From: Desulfofalx alkaliphila DSM 12257 | GTDB lineage: Bacteria; Bacillota; Desulfotomaculia; Desulfotomaculales; Desulfohalotomaculaceae | Length of the DNA: 64,000 nt | Direction of reading: 5' to 3' | Assembly (NCBI RefSeq): GCF_000711975.1 | Contig: NZ_JONT01000013.1 | Span: 26,972 to 90,971, forward strand | In this document: in pieces, positions 28,135 through 37,523 of the stretch | Layout of the letters: each line of letters opens with the position of its first letter | Numbering within the stretch: position 1 is the stretch's first letter | The notes under the pieces: generated by a model | Databases searched by the model: none | What the model was told of the DNA's origin: nothing | What the model saw: the letters and a program-made list of their open reading frames with translations, nothing else | Made by a program: the position numbers and the translations under genes

Positions 28135-29199
28135 ATGCAAGCACTGCTGGTTTTGGAAGACGGTTCAGTATTTAAAGGTAGGGCCTTTGGGGCCACCGGT
28201 GAGAGCTGGGGTGAAATAGTGTTTAACACTGCCATGACCGGTTATCAAGAGATTTTAACTGACCCGTCCTACTGCGGTCAAATTGTGGTGATGACTTACC
28301 CGCTGGCTGGCAACAGCGGTTTTGATAAAGACAGTATAGAAAAGAAAGACTCCTTTGTGCGCGGTTTTGTGGTGCGTGAAAAATGTGATCAGCCCAGCAA
28401 TTGGCGTTCCGGCGGCAGTCTAGATGAATTTTTGACCCGCAAGGAAGTGGTGGGTATTTCGGACCTTGATACCCGGGCCTTGGCTAAGGTAATAAGGGAT
28501 AAAGGAACCATGCGGGCGATTATCAGTACCGTAGAAGGTGATCCGGCGGTGCTGTTGGAAAAAATAAAGGGGTTGCCGGATCTTACCGGACAAAGATTTG
28601 TAGAAGAGGTGGCCGCCAAAGAGATATATACTGTGCCGGGCAGTGGGCCCAGGGTGGCGGTAATTGATTTTGGCTCCAAACAAAGTATTGTGCAGCAGTT
28701 ATCTAAAAGGGCCTGTGAGGTGGTGGTGGTACCGCCTACCGCCACAGCCGAGGATATATTGGGGTTAAATGCCGCCGGTATAATACTGTCCAATGGTCCG
28801 GGGGACCCTGTGAATGTACCCTTTGCTGTGGAAACAGTAAAAGAAGTGGCAGGTAAATTACCCATCTTTGGCATCGGCCTGGGCCACCAGGTACTTGGGC
28901 TGGCCCTGGGGGCTAAAACCTATAAATTAAAGTTCGGTCACCGGGGTGCCAATCACCCGGTGAAGGATTTGGAGTCCGGCCGAGTATTTATTACTTCTCA
29001 AAATCACGGTTTTGTAATAGATGCAGATTCACTGCCCCCAGAGGTGACTATATCCCACCTCAACCTAAACGATAACACCGTGGAGGGCATAAAACATAAA
29101 ATTTTCCCAATCAGTTCCGTTCAATATCATCCCGAAGGTGCACCCGGTCCGGAGGATTGCATATATTTGTATGACGAGTTTGTAAAAAAATGCAGTTAA
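28135..29199 (+). CDS. carA: Carbamoyl-phosphate synthase small subunit, catalytic Cys replaced by Gly
   Basis: The glutamine amidotransferase subunit of carbamoyl-phosphate synthase, which normally hydrolyses glutamine and passes ammonia to CarB. All of the fold is here (354 residues): the N-terminal CarA domain with TGYQEILTDPSY, and the class I amidotransferase domain with SNGPGDP and FGHRGANHPV. His332 and Glu334 of the triad are present in QYHPE. The nucleophile motif, GICLGHQ in E. coli and Bacillus, is GIGLGHQ here: codon 248 (28876-28878) is GGC, glycine. The spacing Gly248-His332 matches Cys269-His353 of E. coli exactly. Without the cysteine, glutamine hydrolysis is not expected, so CarAB may depend on free ammonia. 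AACGGAGGT precedes the ATG. Confidence 0.95.
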   Translation: MQALLVLEDGSVFKGRAFGATGESWGEIVFNTAMTGYQEILTDPSYCGQIVVMTYPLAGNSGFDKDSIEKKDSFVRGFVVREKCDQPSNWRSGGSLDEFLTRKEVVGISDLDTRALAKVIRDKGTMRAIISTVEGDPAVLLEKIKGLPDLTGQRFVEEVAAKEIYTVPGSGPRVAVIDFGSKQSIVQQLSKRACEVVVVPPTATAEDILGLNAAGIILSNGPGDPVNVPFAVETVKEVAGKLPIFGIGLGHQVLGLALGAKTYKLKFGHRGANHPVKDLESGRVFITSQNHGFVIDADSLPPEVTISHLNLNDNTVEGIKHKIFPISSVQYHPEGAPGPEDCIYLYDEFVKKCS

Positions 29200-29216
29200 T
29201 GAAAGGATGAGTGCCT

Positions 29217-32200
29217 ATGCCGTTACGAACTGACATAAAAAAAGTGCTGGTTATCGGTTCCGGCCCCATTGTAATTGGGCAGGCAGCGGAGTTTGACTAT
29301 GCCGGCACCCAAGCCTGCCGTGCATTAAAGGAAGAGGGCTTAGAAGTGGTGCTAATTAACTCTAACCCCGCCACCATTATGACCGATGCTAACATGGCAG
29401 ATAAAATATATATAGAACCCATTACTCTGGACTTTGTTACCCGGGTAATAGAACAAGAGAAGCCCCATGGCCTGCTGCCCACCCTCGGGGGACAGGTGGG
29501 CCTAAATATGGCCATGCAATTGGCCGATAGCGGTATTTTGGAAAAGAACGGGGTAAAATTACTGGGCACTCAATTATTAGCCATTAAAAAAGCCGAAGAC
29601 CGGGAAATGTTTCGGGATATGATGGATGAGCTTGACCAGCCTGTTCCCGAGAGCACCATTGTGGACTCTTTGGATGCAGCGGTAGATTTTGCCGAAGAAG
29701 TGGGATTTCCCCTCATTGTCCGCCCTGCCTATACCTTGGGGGGCACCGGCGGCGGTATAGTTAATAATCTGGCTGAATTAAAGTCCACCGCAGTGCGGGG
29801 GCTAAAGCACAGCTTAATTGGGCAAATTCTCATCGAGCGCAGTGTATCGGGCTGGAAAGAAATTGAGTATGAGGTAATCAGGGACGGTGCTGACAACTGT
29901 ATCACCGTTTGCAATATGGAAAACATCGATCCCGTTGGAGTGCATACCGGTGACAGCATAGTGGTGGCCCCCAGCCAAACCTTGACTGACAAACAGCATC
30001 AGATGCTGCGCTCTGCGGCGCTAAAAATAATCCGTGCTTTAAAAATAGAGGGCGGATGTAACGTACAGTATGCCCTTGATCCCCATAGTGACCAATATTA
30101 TGTAATTGAAGTAAACCCCAGGGTCAGTCGTTCTTCTGCCCTGGCCTCAAAAGCCACCGGCTATCCAATAGCCAAGGTGGCAGCTAAAATTGCCATTGGC
30201 TTAACCCTGGATGAAATCGTAAACTCCGTAACCGGTAAAACCTATGCCTGCTTTGAGCCCACCCTTGATTACGTGGTGGTGAAATTTCCCCGGTGGCCCT
30301 TTGACAAATTCGAAAGTGCAGACCGTAAATTAGGCACCCAAATGAAGGCCACCGGAGAGGTGATGGCCATTGACCGCACCTTTGAGGCGGCTTTACAAAA
30401 GGCCGTTCGTTCCCTTGAAATAGGGGTGACGGATTTACAACTGCCGGGCCTTGAACAATTGAACGATGAACAACTGCTGGCAAAAATGATGCAGGTTGAT
30501 GACCAAAGGCTTTTTGTCCTGGCCGAGGCGCTGCGCCGGGGCAAGTCAGTAGACAGTATAAACCGCCTTACCAAGGTGGATAAGTGGTTTTTAAATGCCA
30601 TTAACAATATAATACAGATGGAAGAAACAATAAAAGAACTGGTGGCCAAGGGACAGCCTTTAAATAAGGAGTTGCTCCTTAAGGCTAAGAGGTTGGGCAT
30701 TGCAGACCAAAGGCTGGCTGATTTAACAGGCATGTCACTGCAACAATTTAGGAAATGGCGTGCGGAACAGGGGGTGACACCGACCTATAAAATGGTGGAT
30801 ACCTGTGCGGCTGAGTTTGAGGCCAGCACCCCCTATTATTACTCCACCTATGAAGGGGAAGATGAGGTTAAACCGAGCCGCCGGAAAAAAGTGGTGGTGC
30901 TGGGTTCAGGCCCCATACGCATTGGCCAGGGCATTGAGTTTGACTATTGTTCGGTGCACTCGGTCTGGGCGCTGCAGCAAGAAGGCATTGAAGCCATCAC
31001 CATAAACAACAACCCGGAAACGGTGAGCACCGATTTTGACACCTCTGACCGCTTGTATTTTGAGCCCTTGGTGCCGGAAGATGTGCTTAACATACTAGAA
31101 AAAGAAAAGCCCGATGGCGTAATTGTGCAATTTGGCGGCCAAACCGCCATTAATTTGGCTCGGCCCCTGTTGGATGCCGGTTATAATATTTTGGGCACTG
31201 CCGTCGATGATATAGATGCTGCTGAAGACAGGGAAAGATTTGATAAGCTGCTCACCGAATTAGATATTCCTAAACCCCCGGGCCGCACTGCCTTTTCCGT
31301 TGAAGAAGCCGATCAAATAGCAAAGGAAATAGGCTTTCCGGTACTGGTGCGCCCGTCCTACGTGCTGGGGGGGCGGGCAATGGAAATAGTCTATAACCGC
31401 GAAGATCTGTTAAACTATATGGCCACTGCGGTGAAGGTAACCCCGGAACACCCTGTGCTGGTAGATAAGTACCTGCTGGGCCAAGAATTGGAAGTGGATG
31501 CCATCAGCGACGGGGAAACGGTGCTGATTCCCGGTATTATGGAGCATGTGGAGCGAGCAGGGGTCCATTCAGGGGACAGTATTGCGGTCTTTCCTCCCCA
31601 AAGCATTCGCTACCGGATTAAAAGTATAATTGCTGAATATACCACCAGGCTGGCCAAAAGGCTTAAGGTAAAGGGTATTATTAACATTCAGTACGTACTC
31701 CACAACGGTAAAGTATATGTATTGGAAGTAAACCCCCGTTCCAGCCGTACCGTACCCTTCATGAGCAAGGTTACCGGTATAAACATGATTAATCTGGCCA
31801 CCCAGTGTGCCCTGGGCAAGAAATTAACTGCCATGGGTTACAAGGGGGGATTGGCGCCGGAAACAAAGGTGGTGGCCGTTAAGGCCCCGGTCTTTTCCTT
31901 TGCCAAACTGCTGGATGTTGACGTCACCTTGGGGCCGGAAATGAAGTCCACCGGTGAGGTGATGGGTGTAGACTACAAATACAACTTGGCCTTGTACAAG
32001 GCGCTGGTGGCTGCAGGAAGCAGTTTTCCTGAACAGGGCAATGTCTTAATCACTGTGGCCGACAAGGATAAAGCAGAGGCTTTGGCTGTGGCCAGGGAAT
32101 TGGCAGAACAGGGTTACGGCATAGGTGCCACTGCCGGCACCGCCGCCTATCTGAAAAAATATGGCATAGAGGCCAAAGAAGTAAATAAAATTGGTTTGGG

Positions 32201-32459
32201 CACACCGGATATTGCAGACCTGATCAGGGAAGGGCAAATTCACCTGGTTATTAACACCCTAACCAAGGGTAAAGAACCCGAGCGGGACGGTTTCCGCATT
32301 CGCCGGGCTGCGGTGGAGCATGGTATACCCTGTTTAACTTCGTTGGACACCACCTGGGCACTGCTTGAAGTGTTGCGCAATATTAAAGAAGGTGGTAATG
32401 TCAGTTTGGTGCCTGTGCAGCATTATTTAAACAAGGGAGAAAAGATGGTTACTGCCTAG
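29217..32459 (+). CDS. carB: Carbamoyl-phosphate synthase large subunit
   Basis: Makes carbamoyl phosphate from bicarbonate, ammonia and two ATP. The 1080-residue protein consists of two homologous ATP-grasp halves, each starting with a KKVxVxGSGPIxIGQ-like motif (near residues 8 and about 556), an oligomerisation domain between them, and a C-terminal MGS-like allosteric domain (about 930-1060, [12 protein letters not shown]). The ATG at 29217 follows AAAGGATGA; an in-frame GTG at 29211 is less well spaced. Both ATP-grasp halves look intact, so the enzyme should work with ammonia even if CarA cannot hydrolyse glutamine. Confidence 0.96.
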   Translation: MPLRTDIKKVLVIGSGPIVIGQAAEFDYAGTQACRALKEEGLEVVLINSNPATIMTDANMADKIYIEPITLDFVTRVIEQEKPHGLLPTLGGQVGLNMAMQLADSGILEKNGVKLLGTQLLAIKKAEDREMFRDMMDELDQPVPESTIVDSLDAAVDFAEEVGFPLIVRPAYTLGGTGGGIVNNLAELKSTAVRGLKHSLIGQILIERSVSGWKEIEYEVIRDGADNCITVCNMENIDPVGVHTGDSIVVAPSQTLTDKQHQMLRSAALKIIRALKIEGGCNVQYALDPHSDQYYVIEVNPRVSRSSALASKATGYPIAKVAAKIAIGLTLDEIVNSVTGKTYACFEPTLDYVVVKFPRWPFDKFESADRKLGTQMKATGEVMAIDRTFEAALQKAVRSLEIGVTDLQLPGLEQLNDEQLLAKMMQVDDQRLFVLAEALRRGKSVDSINRLTKVDKWFLNAINNIIQMEETIKELVAKGQPLNKELLLKAKRLGIADQRLADLTGMSLQQFRKWRAEQGVTPTYKMVDTCAAEFEASTPYYYSTYEGEDEVKPSRRKKVVVLGSGPIRIGQGIEFDYCSVHSVWALQQEGIEAITINNNPETVSTDFDTSDRLYFEPLVPEDVLNILEKEKPDGVIVQFGGQTAINLARPLLDAGYNILGTAVDDIDAAEDRERFDKLLTELDIPKPPGRTAFSVEEADQIAKEIGFPVLVRPSYVLGGRAMEIVYNREDLLNYMATAVKVTPEHPVLVDKYLLGQELEVDAISDGETVLIPGIMEHVERAGVHSGDSIAVFPPQSIRYRIKSIIAEYTTRLAKRLKVKGIINIQYVLHNGKVYVLEVNPRSSRTVPFMSKVTGINMINLATQCALGKKLTAMGYKGGLAPETKVVAVKAPVFSFAKLLDVDVTLGPEMKSTGEVMGVDYKYNLALYKALVAAGSSFPEQGNVLITVADKDKAEALAVARELAEQGYGIGATAGTAAYLKKYGIEAKEVNKIGLGTPDIADLIREGQIHLVINTLTKGKEPERDGFRIRRAAVEHGIPCLTSLDTTWALLEVLRNIKEGGNVSLVPVQHYLNKGEKMVTA

Positions 32460-32498
32460 GCCATAACCATTATTATAACTGTAGAAGGGGCAGGTAAG

Positions 32499-33302
32499 AT
32501 GTTGCTTATTAATGCTGACCTTATAAGTCAGTCACAATGTTCCAAGGGATATTATTTGCTAGAGTTTTATGCTCCCCAGCTGGCAAAGCTCACCCAACCG
32601 GGCCAGTTTGTACATGTAAAGTGCAGCGACAGCACAGACCCGCTGCTCAGGCGGCCCATTTCTATCCACCGGGTAAACCGGGAAAAGGGTACCGTTAGCT
32701 TGCTGTACCGGGTGGTGGGCAAGGGTACGCTGTTACTTTCCCAACTGCAAGCCGGCCAAAGGCTCAGTGTAATGGGGCCGCTGGGTAAAGGGTTTAAACT
32801 GCCCGAAAAGGGCCGGAGGGTGGCCGTGGTTGCCGGCGGCATCGGTATAGCACCGCTGTATTTATTGATAAAGGAATTGCTTGATTTGGGTTTTGAGCCG
32901 GAAGTATTTATCGGTGCCCGCAATGCCGACCACCTGCCGGTTGTTGAGGATATCCGGGCAATGGGGCTGGAGGTAAAGGTGGCCACCGACGACGGAGACC
33001 TTGGTCACCGGGGTCCAATAACCCAATTACTTAACCGGACCATAGAAAATAAGGGGCAGGGGTGTTTTGATATCATCTACACCTGTGGCCCGGTGCCCAT
33101 GATGAAAGCAGTGGCTAAAATAGCGGAACAAAATGGCATTGTAGCCCAGGTATCGCTGGAAGAAAAGATGGGTTGTGGGGTGGGTGCCTGTCTGGCCTGC
33201 ACCTGCAAGGTAAAGATTGCCGGAGACCGGGCGGTCACCTTAAAGCGGGTGTGTGCAGACGGCCCTGTATTTGATGCCGGGGAGGTGGTGTGGGATGACT
33301 AG
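32499..33302 (+). CDS. pyrK: Dihydroorotate dehydrogenase electron-transfer subunit
   Basis: The FAD and [2Fe-2S] subunit that passes electrons from PyrD to NAD+. The 267-residue protein has the ferredoxin-reductase-like fold with [11 protein letters not shown] (flavin binding), GGIGIAPLY (NAD binding), and a C-terminal cysteine cluster in [13 protein letters not shown] with another Cys in [20 protein letters not shown] precedes the ATG. It overlaps pyrD by eight bases, and the pair defines the class 1B NAD-dependent enzyme. Confidence 0.96.
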   Translation: MLLINADLISQSQCSKGYYLLEFYAPQLAKLTQPGQFVHVKCSDSTDPLLRRPISIHRVNREKGTVSLLYRVVGKGTLLLSQLQAGQRLSVMGPLGKGFKLPEKGRRVAVVAGGIGIAPLYLLIKELLDLGFEPEVFIGARNADHLPVVEDIRAMGLEVKVATDDGDLGHRGPITQLLNRTIENKGQGCFDIIYTCGPVPMMKAVAKIAEQNGIVAQVSLEEKMGCGVGACLACTCKVKIAGDRAVTLKRVCADGPVFDAGEVVWDD

Positions 33303-34218
33303 CAGCGGCCTAAATATGTCAGTTAACATCGGCGGCATTAAAATGAAAAATCCGGTCACCACAGCCTCGGGAACCTTTGGTTTTGGACCGGAATACAGCC
33401 CCTATGTGGATATCAACCGATTGGGAGCCGTGGTGGTAAAGGGCACCACCTTAAAGCCCCGCTTGGGAAATGCCACCCCCCGGATAGTGGAGACACCTTC
33501 GGGAATATTAAACTCCATTGGTTTGCAAAACCCCGGTGTTGATTACCTTGTGGAGCATTACGTTCCCTATTTTAAGTCTTTACAGGTGCCGGTAATAGTT
33601 AATATATCGGGGGATACGGTGGAGGATTATGCCAAGGTGGCAGAAAAACTGGACGCTGCCGGCGGTGTGGCCGGTTTAGAAGTGAATATATCATGCCCTA
33701 ACGTAAAAAAAGGCGGAATGGCCTTCGGCAGCCATCCTTCAATGGCTGCAGAGGTCACCGCCGCTGTAAGAGCAGCCACCGACTTGCCGGTGATAGTGAA
33801 GCTGTCGCCCAATGTAACGGATATAACAGCGGTGGCCGAGGCAGTTGCAAAAGCCGGGGCAGATGCCCTGTCCTTGATTAACACCTTGCTGGGCATGGCC
33901 ATCGATATTGACAAAGGCCGCCCGGTGCTGGGCAATGTGATGGGGGGCTTATCCGGGCCGGCGGTGAAACCGGTGGCGGTGCGTGCCGTTTGGCAGGTAT
34001 ACAAGGCGGTGCAATTGCCCATCATTGGCATGGGTGGAATTGCAAATGCTGCAGATGCCATAGAATTTATTTTAGCCGGCGCAAGTGCTGTGGCGGTGGG
34101 TACCGCCAACTTTGCAAACCCCCGGGCCACTGTGGATATAATAGAGGGAATTGAGCGGTATATGAAAGAAAAGGGTATTAGGGATATTAACAGGCTGGTT
34201 GGGGCGGCCCACGGCTAA
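33295..34218 (+). CDS. pyrD: Dihydroorotate dehydrogenase catalytic subunit (class 1B)
   Basis: Oxidises dihydroorotate to orotate with FMN. The 307-residue TIM barrel shows TASGTFGFG at the start, [10 protein letters not shown], the active-site cysteine in [12 protein letters not shown], and [14 protein letters not shown]. The ATG at 33295 follows GGGGAGGTGG at six bases and overlaps the end of pyrK; an earlier in-frame start at 33253 lies within pyrK. With PyrK it forms the soluble NAD-linked enzyme, fitting an anaerobic lifestyle. Confidence 0.96.
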   Translation: MTSSGLNMSVNIGGIKMKNPVTTASGTFGFGPEYSPYVDINRLGAVVVKGTTLKPRLGNATPRIVETPSGILNSIGLQNPGVDYLVEHYVPYFKSLQVPVIVNISGDTVEDYAKVAEKLDAAGGVAGLEVNISCPNVKKGGMAFGSHPSMAAEVTAAVRAATDLPVIVKLSPNVTDITAVAEAVAKAGADALSLINTLLGMAIDIDKGRPVLGNVMGGLSGPAVKPVAVRAVWQVYKAVQLPIIGMGGIANAADAIEFILAGASAVAVGTANFANPRATVDIIEGIERYMKEKGIRDINRLVGAAHG

Positions 34219-34243
34219 TTTCAATGACATAAGGGGGTTTGTT

Positions 34244-34975
34244 ATGGGTAAGGAAAAGCTCATTGTGGCTTTAGATGTGGACTCGTTGGACAAGGCCTTG
34301 GCTTTAGTGGACAAACTGGCTCCCCATGTGGGAATGTTTAAAGTGGGCATGGAACTCTTTAATGCCGAAGGTCCCCAAGCGGTGCGGGCCATAAGAGAGC
34401 GGGGCGGCAAGGTGTTTTTGGACTTAAAAATGCATGATATTCCCACCACAGTGGCCAAAGCAGCCCGGGTGCTGACCAGGCACGGTGCGTCGATAATTAA
34501 CCTTCATGCCGGCGGCGGCCTGGCCATGATGCAGGCGGCCGCCCAGGCAGTAGAAGAGGAAGCCGGGGCCTTGGGTATAGAATGTCCCTTGGTGATTGCG
34601 GTAACTGTACTTACCAGCATGGATCAATCTGCCATGAACAATCAGCTGAACATTCCCGGCACTGTGGAAGAGCAGGTGGTGCATTGGGCCAAACTGGCTC
34701 AGCAGGCGGGCTTACAGGGAGTTGTGGCCTCGCCCTTAGAAATTGAATCTATTAGGGCAGCATGCGGCCATGATTTTTCCATCGTCACCCCAGGCATCAG
34801 ACCGGCCGGAGTAAAGAAGGACGACCAACATAGAATAATGACACCTGCCAAGGCCATAGAGCGGGGCGCATCATATTTGGTAGTCGGGCGGCCCATCACC
34901 GCCGCCGATAACCCGGTGGATGCGGCAAGGTCAATAGTTGAAGAAATTACAAGGGTTAGTGGGGGAGTAAAATAA
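34244..34975 (+). CDS. pyrF: Orotidine 5'-phosphate decarboxylase
   Basis: Makes UMP by decarboxylating OMP. The 243-residue barrel starts LIVALDVDSLDKAL and has the catalytic FLDLKMHDIP motif (Asp-x-Lys-x-x-Asp) and VTPGIRPAG near the C-terminal end. The ATG at 34244 is six bases after AAGGGGG. The stop overlaps the pyrE start by one base. Confidence 0.96.
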   Translation: MGKEKLIVALDVDSLDKALALVDKLAPHVGMFKVGMELFNAEGPQAVRAIRERGGKVFLDLKMHDIPTTVAKAARVLTRHGASIINLHAGGGLAMMQAAAQAVEEEAGALGIECPLVIAVTVLTSMDQSAMNNQLNIPGTVEEQVVHWAKLAQQAGLQGVVASPLEIESIRAACGHDFSIVTPGIRPAGVKKDDQHRIMTPAKAIERGASYLVVGRPITAADNPVDAARSIVEEITRVSGGVK

Positions 34976-35547
34976 TGTTAAATCAACAAGAGATTATTGA
35001 TATATTTCAGCAAACCAATGCCATGCTGGAGGGCCATTTTCGTCTGACATCGGGTATGCACAGCAATCAATATTTTCAATGTGCCCAGGTCTTGCAATAC
35101 CCCAATCATTGTGAAAAGCTATGCCGGGAATTGGCACGCCGCTTTGACGGGGTGCAAATAGACACCGTCATTGGCCCGGCCATGGGCGGCATATTGGTGT
35201 CTTATGAGCTGGCCCGGGCCTTGGGAGTAAGAAATATTTTTGCCGAGAGAGAAAATGGAAAAATGACCCTGCGGCGGGGTTTTTCCATTAAGCCCGGTGA
35301 AAAGGTGCTGGTGGCCGAAGACGTTATCACCACCGGCGGCTCTGTCCGTGAAGTAATGGATGTGGTGAGAAGTCTAGGTGGGGAAGTGGTGGGTGTTGCG
35401 GTGCTGGTAAACCGCAGCGGAGGCAAGGCCCATCTGGGAGTACAAACAGAGGCTTTGATAACCACCTCGGTGGTTACATATCAGCCCGACAACTGCCCCC
35501 TTTGCAAACAGGGCATTCCGGTGGTTAAACCGGGAAGCAGAAAATAG
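34975..35547 (+). CDS. pyrE: Orotate phosphoribosyltransferase
   Basis: Joins orotate to PRPP. The 190-residue protein contains the PRPP-binding motif VLVAEDVITTGGSV near residues 101-114 and the FRLTSGMHSNQYFQ segment. It differs from the longer Bacillus PyrE in having the C-terminal CPLCKQG segment, a pattern of the archaeal/clostridial type. It is the last gene of the operon, followed directly by a strong bidirectional terminator. Confidence 0.95.
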   Translation: MLNQQEIIDIFQQTNAMLEGHFRLTSGMHSNQYFQCAQVLQYPNHCEKLCRELARRFDGVQIDTVIGPAMGGILVSYELARALGVRNIFAERENGKMTLRRGFSIKPGEKVLVAEDVITTGGSVREVMDVVRSLGGEVVGVAVLVNRSGGKAHLGVQTEALITTSVVTYQPDNCPLCKQGIPVVKPGSRK

Positions 35548-35560
35548 TTATCAATAAAAG

Positions 35561-35595
35561 AGGGCGCGAGCATATCAGCAATCGCGCCCTTTTTT
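35561..35595. terminator. Bidirectional terminator between pyrE and rqcH
   Basis: A perfect 9-bp GC-rich stem AGGGCGCGA / TCGCGCCCT with a 12-base loop. T runs follow on both strands (TTTTTT on plus, CTTTTATT on minus), so it can end both the pyr operon and rqcH. It overlaps the rqcH stop. Confidence 0.93.
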
Positions 35596-37360
35596 ACTGT
35601 ATTAATCTTGCCACAAGCCCTTCATCGGGATTTACCCTTATTGTTTGCTGGTTGTCATAGATCACCATACCCGGTTTGGCACCGCTTGGTTTGCGCACAT
35701 GCTTGATGTAGGTATAATCCACTGGTACGCTGCCGGACTGCCTGGCTTTGCTGTGATATGCCGCCAGTATTGCCGCCTCCTCCAAGGTAGAAGTTGGTAC
35801 GGTGCGACCCTCGGTGCGTATCACCACATGGGAGCCGGGGATATCCTTGGTGTGCAGCCACAAATCATGGGACTGGGCGGTGCGCAGAGTTAAATAATCA
35901 TTTTGGCGGTTGTTTTTACCCACCAAAATGGTAAATCCGTCACTGGAGGTATAGGCCAGCGGTTGGGGTTTATCCAGCCCTTTTCTGTCTTTTTTCTTAT
36001 GGTCTCTTTTGGCTTTTATATAACCTTGGGAAATCAACTCTGTTTCTATTTCTTCCAGTTGAGATAGGTTTGTGGCTTGCAGTATGGCCGTTTCGATGCT
36101 TTCTAAATAATTTAGCTCCTGTTGGGCTTGTTTCAGTTGCTCTTGCACCGCTTTCAAGGTGTTTTTAGATTTAACATATTTTTTAAAATAATATTGGGCG
36201 TTTTCTGAAGGAGTCTTTTGGGGATCAAGGTCAATTGTTACTTTTGTCAATTCAGGATGATAAAAGTTTTCTAATCTGACCTGATTCATTCCTTTTGTCA
36301 GCTGATACATGTAAGCCGTCAACAATTCCCCAAATATACGAAAATCGTCGCCCCGGCCGGCCTCTTTAAGACTTTTTTGGTACAGGGGCAATTTCTTTTT
36401 CAACCTAGCAAGGTCCTTGCCAATAACTGCCTGTAAAGACTGGGCTTTAGAATATTTAAGCTGTAAGTGCTCTTTTTTGGCATAAAATTGGTCTAATACT
36501 TCGTTCATTGACCCCCCTTGCATTTCATATCCGGCAAATTGCGTCAGTTCAAAGGCTGCAAAGTCCACCGGTTTACCATTTTCATCATAAACCGCCGTGG
36601 GATTGAATTTTCCCCCTTCTATACCGGAAGTGATGCTGTTAAAGTGATTCCAAAGCAGGCGCAGCTCATATTCACCACAGTGATTAAGGGTGGTGTTAGG
36701 GGATAAACCACAGCGATATACTATTTCGCTGCACATACGGGGTGAAAAACCGTTAAAAGAATTTAATAAAATATCCTTTAGCCTCATGTCTAGGTCTGCA
36801 GTGGTGATAATGTCAAAGAACCTATCCTCATTAAGATTTATCGGATGTACCTTTCCTTGATCAGGGGGCGGCAAGTAATCTCTGCCGGGCAATACCTCTC
36901 GATGCCTGCTTACCCCATGGGAGTAACGTTTAATACCGTCAATAATTACCTTGCTTTCCTTGTCCAAAAGAATAATGTTACTGTGCTTGCCCATAATTTC
37001 CACCACAAGGGTTTTAACGGCGGGCCTTCCCAGTTCGTCTCTGGTGGCCAGGTCTAAATTCAATATGCGCTCCATATGGGTTTGCTGAATGCCTGTAAAA
37101 CGGGCACCTTCTAGGTGTTTGCGCAGCACCATGCAAAACACCGGCGGTTTTTCGGGATTTGGTTTGCTGTTTTTGGTCAGGTGAACCCGGGCGTTGTTGG
37201 CGTTGGCTGAAATGGTAAGTCTGTACCGGGTGCCGGGTTTGCTTATTAATAATGCCAATTCTTCCTTCAAGGGTTGAAAAATCTTATCTATCCTGGCCCC
37301 CAACAGCTCTTTATTTAATTCGTGACACACCGCTGCCATCACCAGTCCATCGTAAGGCAT
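35594..37360 (-). CDS. rqcH: Rqc2/NFACT family protein RqcH
   Basis: A ribosome quality-control factor that binds stalled 50S subunits and recruits tRNA-Ala to add C-terminal alanine tails. The 588-residue protein shows the NFACT-N domain starting MPYDGLVMAAVCHEL, with the conserved RDELGR and EIMGKHSNIILLD blocks, a helix-hairpin-helix part, a long coiled coil (about 285-440), and the NFACT-R domain with DLWLHTKDIPGSHVVI. Such proteins were also annotated as fibronectin-binding proteins. AAAGGAG precedes the ATG. It is a single-gene unit. Confidence 0.95.
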   Translation of the reverse strand: MPYDGLVMAAVCHELNKELLGARIDKIFQPLKEELALLISKPGTRYRLTISANANNARVHLTKNSKPNPEKPPVFCMVLRKHLEGARFTGIQQTHMERILNLDLATRDELGRPAVKTLVVEIMGKHSNIILLDKESKVIIDGIKRYSHGVSRHREVLPGRDYLPPPDQGKVHPINLNEDRFFDIITTADLDMRLKDILLNSFNGFSPRMCSEIVYRCGLSPNTTLNHCGEYELRLLWNHFNSITSGIEGGKFNPTAVYDENGKPVDFAAFELTQFAGYEMQGGSMNEVLDQFYAKKEHLQLKYSKAQSLQAVIGKDLARLKKKLPLYQKSLKEAGRGDDFRIFGELLTAYMYQLTKGMNQVRLENFYHPELTKVTIDLDPQKTPSENAQYYFKKYVKSKNTLKAVQEQLKQAQQELNYLESIETAILQATNLSQLEEIETELISQGYIKAKRDHKKKDRKGLDKPQPLAYTSSDGFTILVGKNNRQNDYLTLRTAQSHDLWLHTKDIPGSHVVIRTEGRTVPTSTLEEAAILAAYHSKARQSGSVPVDYTYIKHVRKPSGAKPGMVIYDNQQTIRVNPDEGLVARLIQ

Positions 37361-37523
37361 ATTAAAATCTCCTTTGTTGACAATTATTAAAGTTTAATTA
37401 TACCACCTTTAAAATATACAATTTTTATTAAGTTGTCCATCTTTTAAGTTATATTTGCCTGTCCACAGAATATGTATAGCTAATAATTGGCAATTAAAAG
37501 CATTTTAGAAGAGGTGACTTATT

